A stretch of 64,000 bases of DNA from Rhipidocladum racemiflorum (Eukaryota > Streptophyta > Magnoliopsida > Poales > Poaceae): the NCBI GenBank assembly GCA_036346355.1, contig CM070585.1, positions 2,557,001 through 2,621,000 of the forward strand, written 5' to 3'. Positions 58,665 to 64,000 of the stretch are shown here, in pieces (position 1 is the first letter of the stretch; the number at the start of each line of letters is the position of its first letter). The position numbers were made by a program, and so were the translations under genes. The notes under the pieces were generated by a model. The model worked only from the letters and a program-made list of their open reading frames with translations. It was not told the DNA's origin and did not search any database.

Positions 58665-59893
58665 CGTTGTAATGCATGTGTACACATAACCCAAAACATG
58701 CGCATGCATGTGCACGGCCCGCTCACCGCTCTCGTATGGCTTGCTCACTTGCACGGTCTGTTGGTTGCTACACTGCGTTGTCCGCCTGTGTAAACCTCTT
58801 TGTGTCCCGTCTCGCTGCACTCGCGACCCTCGCGTGCTGCTCTCAGGCTACGCGCCTCCTGCACTGATTCTCCCCTGTAGGGTCGAGGATATGACTAAAG
58901 GGGGGGGGTGAATAGATGTTTATAAAATTTCTTCTCTAAACTAAAGAATACGCTATAATCAACCATATGTCAAAATCTAAATAATATGCGGAAGAGAATA
59001 ATTAAGGCCTAAATCAACTAGGCCCACTAATGCACTAACTAAATTAATTCTTTGACCCATATGGTGATCAACACACGATCACACCTATTTGCTAATCACA
59101 TTTGCAACTTCTCAACTCATTCTTAAAGAATTTCATGTAAACTTCAACGAATTTGCGCAAAAATATATTTCGCAAATAACTCAAGATATATTCACAAAAA
59201 TGTATTAAGCAAATAAATCTCGGAGTCTATGAGATTAATTCTCTTAGCCATATGATGGTCAACACGAAACCAAGTCAAATTGCAAACCCCAGTTGCAAGC
59301 CCTATTCACATGCTCTTAGGATCCTGAACTCATAGACCCTCTGTTTATTCGCACAACGAATTTGCAAATAATAATTAAACCACAATGCATGAGGAATCTA
59401 TGAATTGTGAATTGCTGTGTGAATTATAAATTGTGAATTGTGAATGACTTATGGCTGAATAATTGTGTAAATGGAGCTAGTAATAATTTGAACTATGGAT
59501 TAGCTGATTAGTAACTCCTATGTTTGTCCATGGCCTCACTGAAAATTAACTACAACTGCCAACGCTCTTTAGTAATATGCTTTGCACAGCTTATGTATTA
59601 CTCAAAATGAATCTACATAAGCTAATAATGCGTAGCATGTAGCCTGCTTAAACATTTTTGGTTCAATTGGTTGCATGCTGGTGGTGGTGCTGATGCCTAA
59701 TAGAGGAGTGGAGTTTAGAGATAAACTTGTCATGTAATATTTTTACTTGTTTTCTAAAATTTTTCCATCAATCTTGTATCAATGTTGCTACGACATGTGC
59801 TACCACTTTTGTCATTTGATTTCAATTGCACCAATGCTAGAAGTTATCGTGGACTGTTATGGTATTAAGTATTAACCATTGCTTTCTCCGTAG
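58665..59893. other. Intergenic with retrotransposon-type debris
   Basis: 58,800-58,880 (CTGCACTCGCGACCCTCGCG...CTGATTCTC) has a diverged match at 61,365-61,425. From about 58,895 a 'ctaaagggggggggtgaatag' segment opens a stretch like the repeat at the window start, running AT-rich to about 59,400. 59,400-59,445 has a short 'gaattgtgaattg' tandem. No gene is recognised. Confidence 0.45.
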
Positions 59894-60000
59894 AGAAGAA
59901 GAAAGAATTCTACAGGAATGCTAAATTGATTATTAAGTACAAAAGGTCAATGAAGCAACAAAATCATTCAAATAACGCTCCACAATTTCCAATCCCAAAG
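59894..60000 (+). pseudogene. Exon-like fragment, Lys-rich (possibly rRNA-processing FYV7-like)
   Basis: A 107-bp open segment lies between CCGTAG (acceptor-like) and GTAATT (donor-like). It reads KKKEFYRNAKLIIKYKRSMK followed by QQNHSNNAPQFPIPK. The basic 'EFYKNAK--KYK--LKQQ' pattern reminds me of lysine-rich rRNA-processing proteins of the FYV7 type, but this is from memory and weak. I found no flanking exons within several hundred bases. It may be a relic or a captured exon. Confidence 0.35.
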
Positions 60001-61614
60001 GTAATTTTCTTTGACATTAAGACTGCTCTCAGTGATAGTAAGTTTAACCAAAGTGGATGATTTGAACAATTTATACATTTGATGATTAATTGATTGGACT
60101 CAATTTAATGTTACATGATGAAGATGTTGAAAATGTTGTCATTTTATTTTGCATCCGTTGGATTCGGTGGACACATGACCTGCCAAGCGGTTCGTCGACA
60201 GCGTGAATTAGCTCGATGGCATAGATAGTGAGTGTTCTTGATCCAAAAATTTGATACTGACACATTAGTTTGATTTTGGCTCCATTAGTTAAGTACATTG
60301 TTCTTGATCCACGAACCCTGATATAGAATAGTTAGTTTGCTCAATAACCGGTAATAATTAGCTAATTGATTCTAAGTTTTCCCAACATTGATAGTAAGAG
60401 GTAAGCATGATTCTAAGTTTGTGCAGAAGGATCTCGATTTTTTTATTCGATGTCTTGCTTTTTGTTGTACTTTGATGTTCATAGTATTTGGTGTTAATTA
60501 TTACTGTTTAATTTTTAGGTTTAGCAGTATTCTATCTCCACTGCTGCAAAGAAGGGTCACCAAACAGTGGTAATGGAATGAGGTTGAATGGGATGGGATG
60601 ATCCTGTACTATTTGGTTCCATTGTTTTGGGTGAATGAGATGGTTCAGCATCTAGAGGTAATATTCCTCAAATTTGTATCACTTGATCCAGGACGGGATG
60701 ATTTCATTCAAATAATCAAACACATAGATAACTTTTTTTTTGAATTATCTCATATACGTACCACTTGATACGCGCAACAAAATGTACACTAAGCCAATCG
60801 CGTTCCAGTCAAGACGTGGACCGGGACGGCCTGACACTGACGGCCGGGACCCACGTACGGGGTCCTTTCTTTCAGAGGACATACGTGGCCTTGGATTGAA
60901 CGGCTCACTTCTCTTCTTCTTCCGTCCACTCCGTTCTATCCCGTGTGTTTGACGAGGCGTCAGCATCGTCGTCCTCTCCGAGGTGGTTAGCACCTAACAT
61001 GCTGACACAGGGTACAGCAAAACAAACACTGTCTGGACCTTTTCTCTGCCTTTTTAGCTCACTGCAAAGCACACCAAATGTGGTTTACAAAGGTCAATCT
61101 GTTCTTTGATGGAGTTATTTTTATTAAAGAGAGTATATGGTTTAGAGTTTACCAAAGCGAACTTTCAAAATAAGCTTGGAGGGCTCAATACTTTTGGACC
61201 ATTTTTTTTTAAATAATGGATCTCATGGACAATAGAGGCATGTACAAGTCCAGTGTGTAGTATGTCATCAGTTTTATGGCTGCCCGTCATAGTCAAACAA
61301 AACGACTCTCCACTACTCTATCTTGTTTTCCTACAGATCATTTTTTCAAATAACCGGTGAAAGCTCGTTGCACTTCAACCCTCGCGTGTTGCTCTTAGTC
61401 TACGTAACTCATGCAAGGATTCTCTTCGATCTGCAGTATGCATCGTATATGACTACTTGCGTCTTCATACCTACGCTGCATTTTATGTTGCAAATAAAAA
61501 TAGACCCACGCAATACTTTGATCTTTCACAACTAAATTATTCCATAACTAATATTGTTTTTCATTATAATTATTGTTGTCAAATTAATCATAACACACAC
61601 ACACAAATATATAT
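60001..61614. other. Intergenic, no gene recognised
   Basis: 60,560-60,740 has 'accaaacagtggtaatggaatgagg...atcaaacaca' ends that suggest a hAT-type MITE, but termini are unclear. 60,790-61,000 is GC-rich, without a recognisable frame. The rest is AT-rich. Confidence 0.4.
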
Positions 61615-62005
61615 GGGGGCATATTCGGTGCAAACCTCCCTTACCGTGAAAACTCCGTGAAAACCACGTCTAAAAGTTTTGAAAAATTCTCAAAAAATTA
61701 CCATACATAGGTAAGGTGTGATTCTACAATCCTGCAAAATTTGAAGACAAAACTCAATTGCATTTGGAAGATATAAAAAAGACAAATTCAGTATGAATAG
61801 TGATTTTTCACTCTTTAGCACTATTCATTTTGCAATTTGTCTTTTTCATATCTTCCAAATGCAATTGAGTTTTGTCTTCAAATTTTACAGGGTTGTAGAG
61901 CCACACCTTCCCTATGCATGGTAATTTTTTGAGAATTTTTCAAAATTTTTACACGGAGTTTTCACAGTAGAGGGAGTTTGCACCAAATATGCTGCCAATA
62001 TATAT
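61606..62005. mobile_element. Foldback MITE, 382 bp, with 9-bp direct repeats
   Basis: 61615-61996 is an almost complete hairpin. The left arm (GGGGGCATATTCGGTGCAAA...CAATTGCATTTGGAAGATAT) pairs with the right arm along about 170 bp, around a short loop near 61,800-61,820. It is flanked by AATATATAT at 61606-61614 and 61997-62005. A 9-bp duplication and G-rich ends suggest a Mutator-like origin. The AT-rich flank means a chance match is possible. Confidence 0.8.
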
Positions 62006-62020
62006 ATATATAGAGAGAGA

Positions 62021-62157
62021 GAGACGTGCTTCTATGCTTTTCCTTCTAGTACAGTTGCACAAATCTTGAAGCAAGCGAAGGGGTAAGTAATCACCATCTA
62101 CCTTTCATTCATGCTTTAATAGTTGTGCAATTTTTAAAAGGAAGAGCATAGAAACAC

Positions 62158-62162
<5 letters not shown>
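62021..62162. mobile_element. MULE-type MITE, copy 4
   Basis: A 142-bp copy begins GAGACGTGCTTCTATGC and ends GCATAGAAACACCTCTC. Apart from its flanks it is close to copy 1 (10,980-11,122). AT dinucleotides lie on both sides, so the element appears to have inserted into an (AT)n tract. A 9-bp duplication cannot be distinguished from the repeat itself. Confidence 0.8.

Positions 62163-62240
<78 letters not shown>
62163..62240. repeat. (AT)n microsatellite
   Basis: About 78 bp of AT dinucleotides with one interruption (ATAAAT) near 62,215. Confidence 0.95.
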
Positions 62241-62457
62241 CACAAAATAGAATTAACAGTTTAACACCATGCTTCCATCCTCCCCCAAGCCGCCGCCACT
62301 GTTGGAAAGAGCGTCACTGGTTACCGAAAACCTCTCCTCTCTAAAGGTGTGCGACCGCTGGAAACCCTGTCAAACCTCGAGGTTGACGGTGAACGGTAGC
62401 GTTGGCGTTGGGTTTCCAACCGGCAAGGAAGAGAGAGAAGAGGAGCAAAAAGGAGCA
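62241..62457. other. Spacer, no gene recognised
   Basis: A short GC-moderate stretch with an open plus frame from 62,269, without any recognised similarity. Confidence 0.4.
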
Positions 62458-62713
62458 CTCCCTCCAATCATAAATAGTAGTCGTTTTGGATATCGACACA
62501 GTCTCTAAAACTCAACTTTGACCACTAACATATATTGTAATATATTTAAAAAATCTAAAAAATTATAATATTATGAAAGTGCGTTTTGAGACGAATCTAC
62601 GCATATGATTTTCATACATTCAATCTTAATATTTAAAAAGATATCAATAGCTAAAGTCTCAAAAGTTTGACTGCACGTATTTCAAACCGACTACTATTTA
62701 TAACCGAAGAGAG
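62458..62713. mobile_element. Stowaway-like MITE, copy 3
   Basis: Begins CTCCCTCCAATCATAAATAG and ends GAAGAGAG before TA (62714-62715). The left flank is CA rather than TA. It shares TCTCTAAAACTCAACTTTGA and AAAGTTTGACTGCACG with the copies at 14,968 and 34,759. Confidence 0.78.
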
Positions 62714-62723
62714 TACATAGGAA

Positions 62724-63109
62724 CAGTGGCGGAGCCAGAAAGATTCAACGAGGGGGGCTAAAAGAAGAGACATCCAAAATCAACGAGGTGCACGCAAGGC
62801 TGAGCCGCCGAGGCACTAGGCCGAGACAGAGCGGCAAGTCACCGAAGACGCGGTGTCTTACTGCCGAGGTCGATGCACTAGGCAGAGCGGCGCCTCGCCT
62901 TGCCGTTGTTGCCATGAAGACGAACTGACGCGATGCGAGTCATGGAGACGCTACGCGGTTTGCTAATTTGCAACTAATGCAATGCATTCAGAATTTCAGA
63001 TAGCTAATTGCATGGCTAATCGCTAATACTGATGGGCAGAGAGGGTTTTGGGGGCTGGCGTGGGGTGGGCTTCAGCCCCACCCAGCCCCACCAGGAGCTC
63101 CGCCTATGC
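62724..63109. mobile_element. MITE-like element with GGCGGAGC-type inverted ends
   Basis: The left end CAGTGGCGGAGCCAGAA pairs with the right end GGAGCTCCGCCTATGC. The interior is partly GC-rich with no coding frame. Similar left-end sequence occurs near 45,520. This kind of end is common in grass repeats, but I could not define a target duplication. Confidence 0.55.
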
Positions 63110-64000
63110 ATAGGAAGATTTGCACTAGAATCTCGATGCAAATGGAAGGGCCCATATAATGGTTGTAACTACAAGCACCAATAGTATGACCATAGTTACC
63201 AGAAATACAATTCATTCAAGTCGTGGTATAAGATTCGGTTTCGCAACTCGTCAATGTTTTTTTTTTATATAATTTTCACCGCAAATACGAATTCTCTACC
63301 GTAATTCGGTTTAAATCGAATAAATCCAATATGCAATTTGTGAGGGTTTACCGACGATATATAACTTTGAGTATGACATTAGCGGTTACTTTCTCCCTTT
63401 CCTATCTTAGATCGATGGGTACGCCTCTCCAAACAGTCAGTGCATTCAGATGTGTTCGTTTAAGGTTTACATGTCATCACTGCTCAGCGCTCACTAGCAT
63501 TCTGTTCCAATTAGTACTCCTTCCGTCCTTCGTGTTGACCTCGACTTGCGTGGCTGCAGCGACCAGCGCAAGGCGACGAAAGCCGAGAGAGATCAGGAGG
63601 CGAGTCGAAAGTCGAAATGATGAGGACGGGACGCCAGCGAGGACAGACCGACCGGGACGGCAGCTTTGCGCCTTGATTCATCCTGTAATTTGTTCAAACT
63701 GTGATCCATTACGTGTTCAAAGCATAGTTAGTTTGGTCAAACTGCGAGAGTAAAGACACGTACGCCGGCAGGGGCTAGCATGCGACCTGCTAATCTGAAC
63801 AAAATTAGCCAATTTTCATTCCGGGGAAGCAAAGCGTGGGTGATCATCGTGCTACAATCAAACTCTTTGAACGCCATCATTGAGGCATTGCGATTACTGC
63901 GAGGTGTTGGGCTCACAGCTTACATAAGCTAGCCATCAATGTCATCAGCTCAAGCGCCACCTCCGTTGCTCATTTTTTTTTTATGTCGTTTTAGCTCCAA
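63110..64000. other. Terminal intergenic sequence
   Basis: An open plus frame at 63,331-63,753 (140 codons) has no recognised domain and mixed composition. I do not call it a gene. A T-run lies near 63,257. The window ends without a further recognised feature. Confidence 0.45.

Noticed and set aside
63331..63753. 140-codon plus frame near the window end
   Set aside because: Mixed composition with no recognised motif, no conserved start context and no exon partners.

Overview
The window looks like nuclear DNA of a grass (Poaceae). It has four intron-rich plant genes with GT-AG junctions and GC-rich first exons. Between them lie grass-type LTR retrotransposons, MITEs of several classes and (AT)n/(GA)n microsatellites. 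I could not identify the species. From memory, the set plastid TPI, TFIIB, ERD2-like and membrane-anchored GH9 endoglucanase resembles a block on rice chromosome 9; that is recall, not something tested here.

Layout: 1-2926 repeats and degenerate sequence. 2970-6659 (+) plastid triosephosphate isomerase, nine exons, 298 aa. 7596-10544 (-) general transcription factor TFIIB, seven exons including a 25-nt micro-exon, 312 aa, convergent with TPI. 12450-16635 (-) ERD2/KDEL-receptor-like membrane protein, six exons, 272 aa. 17290-28586 a degenerate Copia fragment split by a 10.7-kb Ty3/Gypsy chromovirus (LTRs of about 2.93 kb, 5-bp target duplication, tRNA-iMet primer site). 28587-35924 mixed repeats: a 2.5-kb solo LTR, an L24 ribosomal-protein gene relic, a Stowaway MITE carrying a small Helitron, and inverted repeats. 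35942-41355 (+) GH9 endo-glucanase, six exons, 525 aa, with a Copia fragment and a Harbinger-type MITE in intron 2. 41356-47439 repeats and microsatellites. 47440-58664 a Tat-type Gypsy element with an antisense ORF, in an anomalous arrangement in which an LTR plus its 3' flank is present twice. 58665-64000 repeats, a possible exon relic, and a cluster of foldback MITEs.

The four genes look like independent housekeeping genes (plastid carbon metabolism, RNA polymerase II initiation, secretory-pathway sorting, cell-wall glucan metabolism); nothing suggests an operon or a joint pathway. All four reading frames are intact across the inferred splice junctions.

I did not find a convincing new biochemical system. 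The most informative observations concern genome dynamics: the duplicated LTR-plus-flank block, the nested Gypsy-in-Copia insertion, two MITE types with 9-bp target duplications, and a solo LTR with an exact target duplication. All boundaries and exon junctions were read by eye, without alignment or transcript evidence.
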